DNA of 64,000 nt from Archangium primigenium. Its GTDB lineage: Bacteria; Myxococcota; Myxococcia; Myxococcales; Myxococcaceae. Location: the NCBI RefSeq assembly GCF_016904885.1, contig NZ_JADWYI010000001.1, positions 9,109,224 to 9,173,223 of the forward strand, written 5' to 3'. Positions 51,355-63,226 of the stretch are shown one piece after another; the stretch's first letter is position 1; each line of letters opens with the position of its first letter. A program made the translations under genes and the position numbers. The notes under the pieces were generated by a model. It had not been told where the DNA came from. It saw only the letters and a list, made by a program, of their open reading frames with translations, and did not search any database.

Positions 51355-52317
51355 ATGATCCGACAGCTCCTGCTGTCCGAAACCGGCCCGGAGCCCACGG
51401 GCGTACGGCCCGTGATGCCCGCGGCGCTGTCGCCGCTGGCCCAGGAGTTCCCCTCCCTCACCTTGCTCACCCGCGCGCCCGAGGAGGGCACGGGCGTGGT
51501 GCGGCTGGACGCGTCCGAGTGGCGCGCCCCGGGCTTCGACCCCTGGGACTGGGACGAGCGCGTCTTCGGCGCCGCCGCCCGGGCGCCGGGCATCACCCTG
51601 CACCTGACCGGCGGGTCGCGTCAGGCCCTCACCTCCACGGCGCTGGAGGTCCTCACGCGCTACCAGGGCCTCATCGACCGCCGCAACACCGCGTCCCAGG
51701 GCCCGCTCTTCACCACCCTGCTCGCGCACCTGCGGGCGCTGCATGACCTGGGCGAGCCGCTCTTCCGCGAGGACTTCCGCCACGCGCTGGACACCTGGCA
51801 GTGGGTGCTGCGGCTGGAGCCGCGCGCGGACCTGGCGCTGCAAGTGGCCGCGCTCTTCCACGACGTGGAGCACACGCGCTCGGAGTTGGGCGCGCGCACG
51901 GCGGGTCCGACGCGCGACTACCAGTGCTTCAAGGACGCGCACGCCGAGCGCAGCGCGGCCCTGGCCGACGGGGTGCTGAGCCGGGTGGGCGTGGCGCCCG
52001 ACACGCGCGAGCACGTGCGCTGGCTCATCCGCCACCACGAGCGGCCGGAAGCCGAGGCGGCGCTCGCGCTGCTCAACGAGGCGGATGCCCTGTCCTTCTT
52101 CTCGCTCGAGGCCTCCGGCTTCGCGCGCACCTTCACCCGCGCGCGCACGCGCCGCGAGATGATCCACACCCTGGAGCGGCTGCGGCCCCCCCAGCGCTGG
52201 CGGCTCGCGCGCATCCGGCTGGCGCCTCAAGTGCGCCGGCTGTTGGAGGAGGTCATGGGCGCGGCGCCCCTGCCCGCGATGCGCGCCGAGCCGGGAGGCC
52301 TCAAGCGCTGGGCGTGA
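51355..52317 (+). CDS. HD-domain-like protein (candidate metal-dependent phosphohydrolase)
   Basis: A 320-residue protein. The centre carries ALFHDVEHTR (His-Asp pair, about residues 167-173) and later LIRHHERPEA and LNEADALSFF, the His/Asp pattern of HD phosphohydrolases. The first 100 residues are a separate alpha/beta domain with no known match. HD proteins hydrolyse nucleotides or cyclic nucleotides, but the substrate is not assignable here. A long purine run (GGGGGGGAGG, 51341-51350) is the ribosome site before ATG 51355. It is followed by a PIG-L-like and an FRG gene on the same strand within 1.8 kb. Confidence 0.72.
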   Translation: MIRQLLLSETGPEPTGVRPVMPAALSPLAQEFPSLTLLTRAPEEGTGVVRLDASEWRAPGFDPWDWDERVFGAAARAPGITLHLTGGSRQALTSTALEVLTRYQGLIDRRNTASQGPLFTTLLAHLRALHDLGEPLFREDFRHALDTWQWVLRLEPRADLALQVAALFHDVEHTRSELGARTAGPTRDYQCFKDAHAERSAALADGVLSRVGVAPDTREHVRWLIRHHERPEAEAALALLNEADALSFFSLEASGFARTFTRARTRREMIHTLERLRPPQRWRLARIRLAPQVRRLLEEVMGAAPLPAMRAEPGGLKRWA

Positions 52318-52399
52318 GCCGGAGGACAGGGCCGGAACGCGGGGAGCCCGCGGGAAAGGGAGGCGAGGGTGCACGGGGATTCAACGAGGGGGAGGGTTC

Positions 52400-53227
52400 A
52401 TGTGGCCGCCCGATGAGCGCATGGCGTTGGACGGGACGGCACCGCGCGAGCGCACCGTGGCCGAGGTGCTCGAGCCGCTCGTGTCCGCCCAGGCCCTGAG
52501 GGGCCCGGTGCTGTTCGTGGCGGCGCACCCGGAGGAGGCCGTGCAGGGCGCCTCGTGGCTGCTGCGCCGCAGTCCGGGCTGCCACGTCGTGCATGTCACG
52601 GATGGCGTGCCCCGGAGGACCCACCCGGAGGGGCCGCCGCACGGGGCCCAGGCCCGTCTGCGCGAGGCGGAGTCCTTCGAGGCCCTGTCGCTCGCGGGGC
52701 TGACGCCGGACCAGTTGCTCTCCCTGGGCGCGGTGGCCGAGGAGGCCCCGTGGGAGCTCGTCACGCTCACCGAGTGCCTGCTGGCGCTCGTCAAGGCGCT
52801 GCGGCCCGCGCTGCTCGTCGTCCCGCCCTACACCGGGGGTGATCCGGACCAGGACGCCACCGCCTTCGTCGCCCACGCGGCCGTGGCGCTGCTGCGCCGG
52901 GGGGGCCGCAGCGAGCCCGTGCTGCTGGAAATGCTGCCGCCGGTGGGCGGGGCGCTGAGCGCGCCCGCGGTGGCGCGCGTGCACCTCACCGACGAGGGGC
53001 GCGCCACCAAGCAGCGCATGCTCGCGTGTGCCCGGTCGCGTGGCGCGCCGTGGGTGGCCTGGGAGCAGGAGAACTACCGCCGCGCGCCGCGCTACGACTT
53101 CACCCGCCCCTCGCGCGAGACGTTCGCGGCCGAGTCCCCGACGCGTCGGCTGACGGCGGCGGACTGGCGGCGGCTGACCCGACACGCCCTGGAGGAGCTG
53201 AAGCTCGTCGAAGCCCCCTGGCATTGA
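52400..53227 (+). CDS. PIG-L-like deacetylase family protein with degenerate metal motif
   Basis: A 275-residue protein with the Rossmann-like PIG-L/LmbE fold. The conserved AHPDDE metal motif is replaced by AHPEEA (about residues 42-47), losing one acidic ligand, and the later HPDH-like element reads DPDQDA. The remaining family order (VHVTDGVPRR, REAESFEALSLAGL) is preserved. Active members cleave N-acetyl groups from sugars using zinc. Here activity is doubtful; it may bind rather than hydrolyse. Ribosome site GAGGGGGAGGG before the ATG. The FRG gene follows after 18 bp. Confidence 0.72.
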   Translation: MWPPDERMALDGTAPRERTVAEVLEPLVSAQALRGPVLFVAAHPEEAVQGASWLLRRSPGCHVVHVTDGVPRRTHPEGPPHGAQARLREAESFEALSLAGLTPDQLLSLGAVAEEAPWELVTLTECLLALVKALRPALLVVPPYTGGDPDQDATAFVAHAAVALLRRGGRSEPVLLEMLPPVGGALSAPAVARVHLTDEGRATKQRMLACARSRGAPWVAWEQENYRRAPRYDFTRPSRETFAAESPTRRLTAADWRRLTRHALEELKLVEAPWH

Positions 53228-53245
53228 ACACCCCCCGAGGACACC

Positions 53246-54052
53246 GTGCTCGAACATCGCATTCGCAATTGGGTGGAGTTGCAGGAACTGCTCTTCGCGG
53301 GCTCGTGGAACGCGACCCTGCACCGCTTCCGGCCGACCCTGGCCTTCCGGGGCACGCCCGACGCGAGCCACGACCTGGCCACGGGCCTCAACCGGCGCGG
53401 CGGGGACTACTCGCGCCAGGAACACGTCATGCTGCGCGCCTTCCGCAAGTACGCGCGCGGCACCTCCAACCCCTGTGACACCCTCTGGGATTGGCTCGCG
53501 CTCGCCCAGCACCACGGCCTGCCCACGCGGCTGCTCGACTGGACGTTCAGCCCCTACGTGGCGCTGCACTTCCTCACCGAGGACCCGTCCCTGTACGACA
53601 TGGACGGCGTGGTGTGGTGCGTGGACTACCGCGAGACGAACCGGCTCCTGCCCCGTCCGCTCAAGCAGCAGTTGGAGAAGGAAGGCGCGGACGTGTTCAG
53701 CGCGGAGATGCTCGCGGAGGTGGCCCCCACGCTGAGCACCTTCAACCAGCTCACCCGCCGCTCCTTCGTGCTCTTCTTCGAGCCGCCCTCGCTCGACGAG
53801 CGCATCGTCAACCAGTTCGCCCTGTTCTCGGTGATGAACGACGCCTCGCTGCGGCTGGACGAGTTCCTCCAGAACCAGAAGAAGGGCGTGCGTCGGCTCA
53901 TCGTCCCCGCGCGCCTCAAGCGCGAGGTGCGCGACAAGCTCGACCAGGCCAACATCACCGAGCGGGTGCTCTTTCCGGGCCTGGACGGGCTGTCGCGCTG
54001 GCTGCGCCGCTACTACCACCCGAGCCCCCCGGGCGCGCCCGAGGGGATTTGA
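53246..54052 (+). CDS. FRG domain protein
   Basis: A 268-residue protein with the FRG domain. The motif AFRGTPDASHDLATGL gives the FRG triad (about residues 34-36) and AQHHGLPTRLLDWTFSP (about 90-106) is the second conserved block. FRG domains occur in proteins suspected in phage defence or nucleic-acid sensing; chemistry is unproven. The C-terminal half has a helical region rich in Arg/Lys (GVRRLIVPARLKREVRDKL). GTG start 18 bp after the PIG-L-like gene, suggesting cotranscription. Confidence 0.82.
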   Translation: MLEHRIRNWVELQELLFAGSWNATLHRFRPTLAFRGTPDASHDLATGLNRRGGDYSRQEHVMLRAFRKYARGTSNPCDTLWDWLALAQHHGLPTRLLDWTFSPYVALHFLTEDPSLYDMDGVVWCVDYRETNRLLPRPLKQQLEKEGADVFSAEMLAEVAPTLSTFNQLTRRSFVLFFEPPSLDERIVNQFALFSVMNDASLRLDEFLQNQKKGVRRLIVPARLKREVRDKLDQANITERVLFPGLDGLSRWLRRYYHPSPPGAPEGI

Positions 54053-54070
54053 AGCGAGGCGCCCGGGGCG

Positions 54071-54238
54071 TCAGACGGGCAGGTTCACGCCGCCCGAGGG
54101 AGGCAGCGAGATGTGCTGGTCCTTCTCCACCCGACCCTCGCGCGCCACGCGCTTGTCCGCCAGCTTGCTGACGCCGCCGAGGACGAGGGTCATGAACACC
54201 ACCAGGAACATGATCACGAACGCGATGAGAAAGGCCAT
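54071..54238 (-). CDS. small single-span membrane protein
   Basis: A 55-residue protein: one transmembrane helix (residues 2-22, AFLIAFVIMFLVVFMTLVL) and a charged cytosolic or periplasmic tail. The ATG at 54238 has a good AAAGGAGA ribosome site, so a TTG 24 bp upstream is rejected. Its stop is 18 bp from the convergent FRG gene. Function unknown; such miniproteins often regulate or stabilise membrane complexes. Confidence 0.65.
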   Translation of the reverse strand: MAFLIAFVIMFLVVFMTLVLGGVSKLADKRVAREGRVEKDQHISLPPSGGVNLPV

Positions 54239-54291
54239 GAGCGTGGTCTCCTTTTGAGACAAGGTAGGCGCGCCGCCTTCCCCCGGCCGGG

Positions 54292-55449
54292 CTATTCCGG
54301 TGGCTCGGATGACCGCTCGCTCCCCGGCCGGCCATCACGCGGCCCGCGGGGCAGGAAGAACCAGAAGCACGTGCCCTCGTCGGCGGACGAGCGCACCTGG
54401 AGCGAGCCCTCGTGGGCCTTGAGGATCTCGTGGGTGATGTAGAGCCCGAGCCCCAGGCCCGTGCGCGCCCGCGTCCTGTCGGTGCCCCGCACGAAGGGGT
54501 CGAAGATGTGGGTCAGGCGCTCGGGGGGGATGGGCGCGCCGCCGTTGCGCACCTCCACCCGCAGGCGCTCGCCCTCGTCGCGCGCCGCGACCCGCACGGG
54601 GCTGTCCGCCGGGGAGTACTGCACGGCGTTGCCCACCAGGTTGCTCGCCGCCTGGGCGATGCGGCCCGCGTCCCACTCGCCCCACCCGTCCCCGTCCACG
54701 CTCAGCTCGAAGCGCCGGGTGGGGTGCGCCACCTCCAGCTCCTCCACCACCAGGCGCAGCACCTCGTACAGGTCCGTGCGCGCGCGCTCCAACGCATAGC
54801 CCCCGCCCAGCCGCGTGCGCGTGAAGTCGAGCAGGTCGTTGATCATCCGCGCCATCCGGTCCGACGAGTCGGTGATGCGCTGGAGCGCCCGGCGCTGGGG
54901 CTCGCTCAGGCCGCCGAAGCGCAGGAGCAGCGCGGCGTTGCCGGTGATGGCCTGCAGGGGGTTGCGCAGGTCGTGGCCGAGGATGCCGAGGAACTGCTCG
55001 CGGAACACCGCCGTCTGGCGCGCGGCCTCCTCGCGCTTGAGGCCCTCGTCGGCCCGCTTGCGCTCGATGGCGTAGCGCAGCGCGCGCACCAGCAAGGGCC
55101 CCGTCACCTGTCCCTTCACGAGGTAGTCCTGCGCGCCCGCGTGCACCGCGCGCATCGCGAGCTGCTCGTCGTCCGTGCCCGTGAGCACCACCACGGGCAG
55201 CGCGGGCGCCACCTGCGTGAGCCGCTCGATGTTGCTCAGGCCGTGGCCATCCGGCAGCGACAGGTCGAGCAGCACCACGTCCAGTCCCGGCTCGTGCGCC
55301 GCCTCCAGCGCCTGGGCCAGCAGCGTCACGTGGCGCACGTCGAAGCGCGGGCCCACCACGTCCCGCAGCTCCTCGCGCAAGAGCCGGGCGTCTCCGGGGT
55401 TGTCCTCCACCAGGAGCAGCCGCAACACGCGCGACTCATCCACCGTCAT
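54292..55449 (-). CDS. receiver-histidine kinase hybrid (REC-HisKA-HATPase)
   Basis: A 385-residue protein with an N-terminal receiver (VEDNPGD acidic pocket, phospho-acceptor Asp62 in LLDLSLPD, Lys112 in YLVKG) joined by a helix to a kinase: His159 in ILGHDLRNPL, N box NLVGNAVQYS, G box GLGLGLYITHE. It has no membrane span. Receiver first and kinase second is typical of relay proteins controlled by another kinase. It lies 6 bp downstream of the Rcp1-like regulator gene and the PAS/GAF kinase, all on the minus strand, so phosphate relay between them is likely. Confidence 0.93.
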   Translation of the reverse strand: MTVDESRVLRLLLVEDNPGDARLLREELRDVVGPRFDVRHVTLLAQALEAAHEPGLDVVLLDLSLPDGHGLSNIERLTQVAPALPVVVLTGTDDEQLAMRAVHAGAQDYLVKGQVTGPLLVRALRYAIERKRADEGLKREEAARQTAVFREQFLGILGHDLRNPLQAITGNAALLLRFGGLSEPQRRALQRITDSSDRMARMINDLLDFTRTRLGGGYALERARTDLYEVLRLVVEELEVAHPTRRFELSVDGDGWGEWDAGRIAQAASNLVGNAVQYSPADSPVRVAARDEGERLRVEVRNGGAPIPPERLTHIFDPFVRGTDRTRARTGLGLGLYITHEILKAHEGSLQVRSSADEGTCFWFFLPRGPRDGRPGSERSSEPPE

Positions 55450-55455
55450 GGGCGT

Positions 55456-55905
55456 TCATCCACTCGCGGGCAGCCGGACCACGGACAGCCAGAAATCGTC
55501 GATGGAGCGCACCACGGTGATGAACTGCTCCAGGTCCACGGGTTTGTTGATGTAGCAATTGGCGTGCAGATCGTAGGTGCGCAGGATGTCCTCCTCCGCC
55601 TTGGAGGTGGTGAGCACCACCACGGGGATGCGGCGCAGGGAGGGGTCCTCCTTGATCTCCGCCAGCACCTCGCGGCCGTCCTTCCGGGGCAGGTTCAGGT
55701 CCAGGAGGATGAGGTCCGGCCGGGCGGCGTCGGCGTGCGCGCCCTGACGGCGCAGGAAGGCGATGGCCTCCACGCCATCGCGGGCCACGGACAGCCGGTT
55801 GCGCACCTTGCCCTCCTTGAGCGCCTCGATGGTCAGGCGCACGTCGCCCGGGTTGTCCTCGACGAGGAGGATCTCGATGGGCCGGCCGAGGGAATCGTCG
55901 TGCAT
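55456..55905 (-). CDS. single-domain response regulator, Rcp1-like
   Basis: A 149-residue stand-alone receiver: VEDNPGD, phospho-acceptor Asp69 in [11 protein letters not shown], conserved Thr near 99-100 and Lys121 in YINKPVD. The [15 protein letters not shown] pattern is the hallmark of the Rcp1 group, usually paired with bacteriophytochrome-type kinases. No output domain. It sits between two kinase genes with 6- and 8-bp gaps, so it is probably a phosphate shuttle. Confidence 0.95.
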   Translation of the reverse strand: MHDDSLGRPIEILLVEDNPGDVRLTIEALKEGKVRNRLSVARDGVEAIAFLRRQGAHADAARPDLILLDLNLPRKDGREVLAEIKEDPSLRRIPVVVLTTSKAEEDILRTYDLHANCYINKPVDLEQFITVVRSIDDFWLSVVRLPASG

Positions 55906-55913
55906 GGGGGGTC

Positions 55914-59042
<3,129 letters not shown>

Positions 59043-59228
59043 AGCGGCGCGAAAAAGACGTTACCAGCACCCGCCACGCCTCCAACGACCGTCGCCATCA
59101 GGGGGACTGGGGTTTCGCACAACCGACACTTGCGCCGGGCGGGCGGGCGACGGAGGCACGGGCGAGGTGGCCAGACGTCCCGGGAGCGGGCAGACAGGGG
59201 GTCGCCCCCGCTCGGAAAGGTCGTTCGG

Positions 59229-61259
59229 ATGTCCTGGTTGCTGTCCGGCACGCTGCTGGCCCTCGGTCTCGCCCAGACGCCCCCACCCGAGGCCCCCCCG
59301 TCCCCACCCGAGTCCGGCGCGGGCGAGACCACGGTGGTGGCGCCCCGGGTGCCCACGCCGCTGACCCGGACCCCGGCGGCGGTGAGCGTGGTGGAGCAGG
59401 AGGACATCCAGGACGCCCGGCCCACGCTGGGGCTCTACGAGGCGCTGGTGGGGGTGCCGGGCCTCGTCGTCCAGAGCCGGAACAACGCCTCGCAGGATTT
59501 GCGGCTGTCCATCCGGGGCTTCGGCGCGCGCTCGGCGTTCGGCATCCGGGGCGTCACGGTGGTGGTGGACGGCTTTCCGGAGACGCTGCCGGACGGCCAG
59601 ACGAACGTGGACGCGCTGGACCTGGCGATGGTGTCGCGCATCGAGGTGCTCCGGGGGCTCGCGTCCTCCTTATATGGGAACGCGGCGGGCGGCGTGGTGA
59701 GCCTCACGACGGAGGACGGCCCCGAGCGGCCCTTCGTGGAGGCCCGCACGGTGAACGGGGACTTCGGGCTGTGGAAGCTGAACGTGAAGGGCGGGGGCAC
59801 GAGCGGCCCGGTGCGCTGGCTCGTCGGCGTGTCCCGGTGGGAGCAGGAGGGCTGGAGGCCCCAGTCGGCCACGCGGCAGGTGCAGGTCAACGGCAAGGTG
59901 GGCTGGACGCCGAGCGCGGGCACGGAGTGGACGGCGGTGGTGTCGCTGGTGGACGCGCCCCGGGCGGAGGACCCCGGGGCCCTGACGCGGGAGGAGTGGG
60001 AGACGGACCCGAGGCGGGCGGCACCGGCCAACCTGAGTGCCCGGGCGGGAGAGGCCGTGCGGCAGGCGCGCGTGGGGCTCACCTGGCGGCAGCGGCTCGG
60101 GGACGTGCACGAGGTGGAGGCGCGGGGCTTCGTGTCGCCCCGGAGCTTCCAGAACGCCCTGCCCGGCGTGGTGGTGGCGTTCGACCGGCGCTTCGAGGGC
60201 CTGGCGGCGCGCTACACGAACCGGGCGCCACTGCTCGGGCGGCGCAACCGGCTGACGCTCGGGGCGGAGGTCCAGGGCCAGCGGGACTGGCGCAAGAACT
60301 TCGACAACGCCGGGGGCCGACCCGGGAACACGCGGCAGCTCGACCAGCGCGAGGACGTGACGGGCCTGGGGCTCTATGCCCAGGAGGAGTGGGAGCCGCT
60401 CCAGCACCTGACGGTGGTGGCGGGGGCGCGCTACGACGTGTCGCGCTACGCGGTGGAGGACTACCTCGTGGGGGACGGCGACGGCACGGGCACCCGCGCG
60501 TTCCAGCAGCCCACGGGGCGCTTGGGAGTGGTCTGGGCCCCGGAGCAGCGGGTGTCGCTCTTCGCGAGCCTCACCCAGTCCTTCGAAGCGCCCACGACGA
60601 CGGAGCTGGCGCTGCCGCCGGGCTCGGGCGGAGGCCTGTCGCGGGACTTGAGACCCCAGCGCTCCAACGGGGCGGAGGTGGGCGCGCGCGGCCTGCTGGG
60701 CGGCTGGCTGCGCTACGACGTGGCGCTGTACTCCGTGTGGCTGCGCGACGGGCTGGTGCGCTTCGAGGACGAGAGCACGCGGGCCTACTTCCGCAACACG
60801 GGGCGCTCGCGGCACGTGGGCGCGGAGGTGGCGCTGGAGGCGCGGGTGACGGAGCGCCTGCGGGTGCGGGCGGCCTACAACGCGCTGGCGGCCACGCTGA
60901 GCAGCGGCGCGCTCGCGGGCAAGAAGGTGCCGGGCATTCCCACCCACCAGGCGAGCGGGGACGTGGTGTACCAGCACCCGGCGGGCCCCCTGGCGGCGGT
61001 GGAGGTCTTCAGCGCGGGGGGCATGTTCGCGGACGACGCGAACACGGTGCGGGTGCCGCTCGCGTGGGTGGTGAACGCGCGGCTGGGCCACCGCTTCACG
61101 TGGGGCGCGTTCGAGGTGAGCCCTTTCCTGGGCCTGCAGAACCTCCTGTCGGCCCCGGCCATCGACAACGTACGGGTGAACGCCGCCCGGGGCCGCTACT
61201 TCGAGCCCCTGCCCCCGATGACGCTCTACGCGGGCGTCGGACTCGCGCACCACTGGTGA
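59229..61259 (+). CDS. TonB-dependent outer membrane receptor
   Basis: A 676-residue receptor. A signal peptide (residues 1-17) is followed by a short Pro-rich stretch, the TonB box-like GETTVVAPRV, and a plug domain with IRGFGARSAFGIRGV and the barrel-closing RIEVLRGLASSLYGNAAGGVV. Beta-barrel strands run to the C-terminal VGLAHHW. Siderophore or other large-ligand uptake is likely; the substrate cannot be read. ATG 59229 has a purine-rich site before it. A GC stem-loop lies at 59184-59213 in the leader. The toxin lipoprotein gene starts 19 bp after the stop, and part of this gene is copied at 63227-63298. Confidence 0.92.
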   Translation: MSWLLSGTLLALGLAQTPPPEAPPSPPESGAGETTVVAPRVPTPLTRTPAAVSVVEQEDIQDARPTLGLYEALVGVPGLVVQSRNNASQDLRLSIRGFGARSAFGIRGVTVVVDGFPETLPDGQTNVDALDLAMVSRIEVLRGLASSLYGNAAGGVVSLTTEDGPERPFVEARTVNGDFGLWKLNVKGGGTSGPVRWLVGVSRWEQEGWRPQSATRQVQVNGKVGWTPSAGTEWTAVVSLVDAPRAEDPGALTREEWETDPRRAAPANLSARAGEAVRQARVGLTWRQRLGDVHEVEARGFVSPRSFQNALPGVVVAFDRRFEGLAARYTNRAPLLGRRNRLTLGAEVQGQRDWRKNFDNAGGRPGNTRQLDQREDVTGLGLYAQEEWEPLQHLTVVAGARYDVSRYAVEDYLVGDGDGTGTRAFQQPTGRLGVVWAPEQRVSLFASLTQSFEAPTTTELALPPGSGGGLSRDLRPQRSNGAEVGARGLLGGWLRYDVALYSVWLRDGLVRFEDESTRAYFRNTGRSRHVGAEVALEARVTERLRVRAAYNALAATLSSGALAGKKVPGIPTHQASGDVVYQHPAGPLAAVEVFSAGGMFADDANTVRVPLAWVVNARLGHRFTWGAFEVSPFLGLQNLLSAPAIDNVRVNAARGRYFEPLPPMTLYAGVGLAHHW

Positions 61260-61278
61260 GCGCGAAGGAGCGGCGGCG

Positions 61279-62748
61279 ATGACGCCATCCCGGCACGCGC
61301 GGTTCGGACCGAGGCTCATGGCCTTGCTGCTCTCCGGCTGTGGCGCGTACACGCCCCTCCACCAGGGAATGCGGCAACAAGCGGCCTTGCCCGCTCCGTC
61401 GTCGTCTCCATCGTCCGCGACCCCCTCGCTGCTGAACCGTCGTCACGGCACTCGGGACATGACAACGATGGCCGCCCCTCCCCACGGGGGCGAGACCGCA
61501 TCGCGGCAAGTCCTCGCGGTTCATCTGGCGGTCTCCGGCACGATGGCCGAGCTCTCACAAGCCTCGCGCCGCCTCTCCGGGGAACTCTCCAGGCTCAAGG
61601 CCAGCACCCAGGGCCTCTGCGGCGGAAACAGCGACGTCTTCGGCCGGTTCATCGAACAGGGCGAACATCGACTGCGCTGGCTCGACACCGAGCTCGCCGC
61701 CGCCAGACGGCTGACGACCGCCGCCGCGGAAGTGCAGGACCCGGACATGCGGCTCGCCCTGCTACGGCTCGCGGGCCCACGGCTCGAGGCCGCCTTGCTG
61801 GGCGCGCCCCTGCTCGCCATGTGGCTCGATTTCCTCCACCTCGCCGACGTCCTGCTCACCCGTCGTCTCTACAGCAAGGAGCGTCTGTTCGTGGACCTGG
61901 AGCGTGTCCACGGGCGGCTCGAGCCCGCCATGACGGCCCTGTCTTCCCTGGAGCCAGGACAGATGCGAGCCGTGGCGGAAGACATGCCCGCGCTGCTGGG
62001 CCACTTCACGGGTGAATTCGCCGCGACGTGCACGGCCGCGCGTCAGGGAGAAGAACGCGTCCAGCAACTCCGGGTGCTCCAGGAGACCCTTGAAGCCTTC
62101 ACCCTGCTGTCGGCGCTGCGCCTTTCACTGCCCGCCTTGCCGCCATCCGCCCCCCTCGTGGTCGGCCAGGGCCTGGCCATGGGCACACCTGGCGTGATGA
62201 TGGGCACACGAGTCGTCATTTCCGCCGAGTGGGTGGAAACCATGCGCCGACTCGTGCGAGCGGGAGTCCTGTCGCTGCCCGCCGTCGGCGCCGCCGTGCG
62301 GCTCCAATCAGGCCAGGTCCAGATGATGGGGGCGCCTGAGGAACTCCCACGCGGAGTACGTGAGGCGCTGGGTGATGGACCCGAGGTGCGCGCGATGCAC
62401 CCAACGGACAGGGCAGGCGCGGGAATGGCCGAGTCCCCGAGGCATCATGTCCTCCCTCGGGAACATCGCGAATGGTTCGAGCAGCGCGGCTTCACCGGCG
62501 AGCTGAGCATCGACCGGTTCTGTGTCCGGATGGAGCAGGCGCACCATCAAGCCATTCATGGCGGTGGCGATTGGCGCTTGGGCCGCACGTGGCCCGGTGA
62601 GTGGAACCGGATGATCATGAAGGTCCTGCGTGAAACCGAACTCGACAATGGCCGCATGCTGACACGGAACGAGATTCTCGACCTCGTCGCGACGGCGATG
62701 CGTCGTGACAGAATCCCCATGAACTTCATCCGAGGGAGCGGACGATGA
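61279..62748 (+). CDS. lipoprotein with HNH/AHH-like nuclease tip (DUF2380/TIGR02269 family), copy 1
   Basis: A 489-residue lipoprotein. Residues 1-21 end in the lipobox LSGC. The middle (70-280) is helical (YSKERLFVDLERVHGRL and neighbours). The C-terminal 120 residues look like a His-rich treble-clef nuclease: His389-His390 in RHHVLP, His396, His422/423 in AHHQAIHGG, His427 and Asn443 in PGEWNRM. I recall this as the Myxococcus paralogue family DUF2380/TIGR02269. The stop overlaps a small gene (ATGA). Likely a contact-dependent or outer-membrane-exchange toxin with immunity partner. The first 200 residues are nearly identical in the second copy at 63332. Confidence 0.83.
   Translation: MTPSRHARFGPRLMALLLSGCGAYTPLHQGMRQQAALPAPSSSPSSATPSLLNRRHGTRDMTTMAAPPHGGETASRQVLAVHLAVSGTMAELSQASRRLSGELSRLKASTQGLCGGNSDVFGRFIEQGEHRLRWLDTELAAARRLTTAAAEVQDPDMRLALLRLAGPRLEAALLGAPLLAMWLDFLHLADVLLTRRLYSKERLFVDLERVHGRLEPAMTALSSLEPGQMRAVAEDMPALLGHFTGEFAATCTAARQGEERVQQLRVLQETLEAFTLLSALRLSLPALPPSAPLVVGQGLAMGTPGVMMGTRVVISAEWVETMRRLVRAGVLSLPAVGAAVRLQSGQVQMMGAPEELPRGVREALGDGPEVRAMHPTDRAGAGMAESPRHHVLPREHREWFEQRGFTGELSIDRFCVRMEQAHHQAIHGGGDWRLGRTWPGEWNRMIMKVLRETELDNGRMLTRNEILDLVATAMRRDRIPMNFIRGSGR
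61321..61923 (+). repeat. left copy of near-identical direct repeat
   Basis: This 603-bp stretch recurs at 63398-64000 with an offset of exactly 2077 bp and about six substitutions by eye (about 99 percent identity), at least one of which changes an amino acid (Ala to Thr in the LTTAAAEV stretch). It covers the lipobox and most of the helical part of the lipoprotein gene. The right copy runs off the window, so the true repeat may be longer. Confidence 0.9.
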
Positions 62749-63215
62749 GCCAGGGACATCCCTGGGAAGGGAACTGGAAGGCGCGTCTGTATGAGCGGGT
62801 CCGAGCGCGGGGTCATGAATCGCTGACGGACTTCGCCGAAGCGCACCCCACCCTCCCGCTGGAAAAACTGGCCGATGCGTTGGGTGAGACGGACGTCACC
62901 GCCGTGCAGGTGTTCAGCGGACTGGTGGCCGAGGCCGAGCGGAGCCGACGCGTCACCCGCCTAGTCCGCGGCCAATTGGTGCGCGAGCTCGCGGAGAGCA
63001 GTCCGGAGGGCTGGCCCGAGGTCATGGACGAAGCCCAGCGCTTCAAGATCGCCAAGGCACTCGGCCTGTGGTCCGCCTACACCCCGGAAACCCACGAGAA
63101 GCGCGTGGAACAGGCCAGGGCGGCGCTGCGCACCACCCCGCCCCCTCCTGGCTGGCGTCCGCTCGGCCCGGACGACCCGCTGTTGCTCACCCTCCTTCCC
63201 GATGAGGAGGCCTGA
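62745..63215 (+). CDS. probable immunity protein of the lipoprotein toxin
   Basis: A 156-residue cytosolic protein, helical and charged, with no signal peptide, cysteine or catalytic motif. Its ATG lies in the stop of the HNH-type lipoprotein gene (ATGA), the standard arrangement of toxin followed by immunity. Sequence includes LTDFAEAHPTLPLEKLADAL. No known immunity family recognised. It ends 11 bp before a scrambled remnant of the TonB receptor gene. Function as antitoxin is inferred from context. Confidence 0.7.
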   Translation: MSQGHPWEGNWKARLYERVRARGHESLTDFAEAHPTLPLEKLADALGETDVTAVQVFSGLVAEAERSRRVTRLVRGQLVRELAESSPEGWPEVMDEAQRFKIAKALGLWSAYTPETHEKRVEQARAALRTTPPPPGWRPLGPDDPLLLTLLPDEEA

Positions 63216-63226
63216 GCCGAACTCTT

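Noticed and set aside
59043-59228. Cobalamin riboswitch before the TonB receptor
   Set aside because: No B12 box or the conserved helices could be found in the leader.
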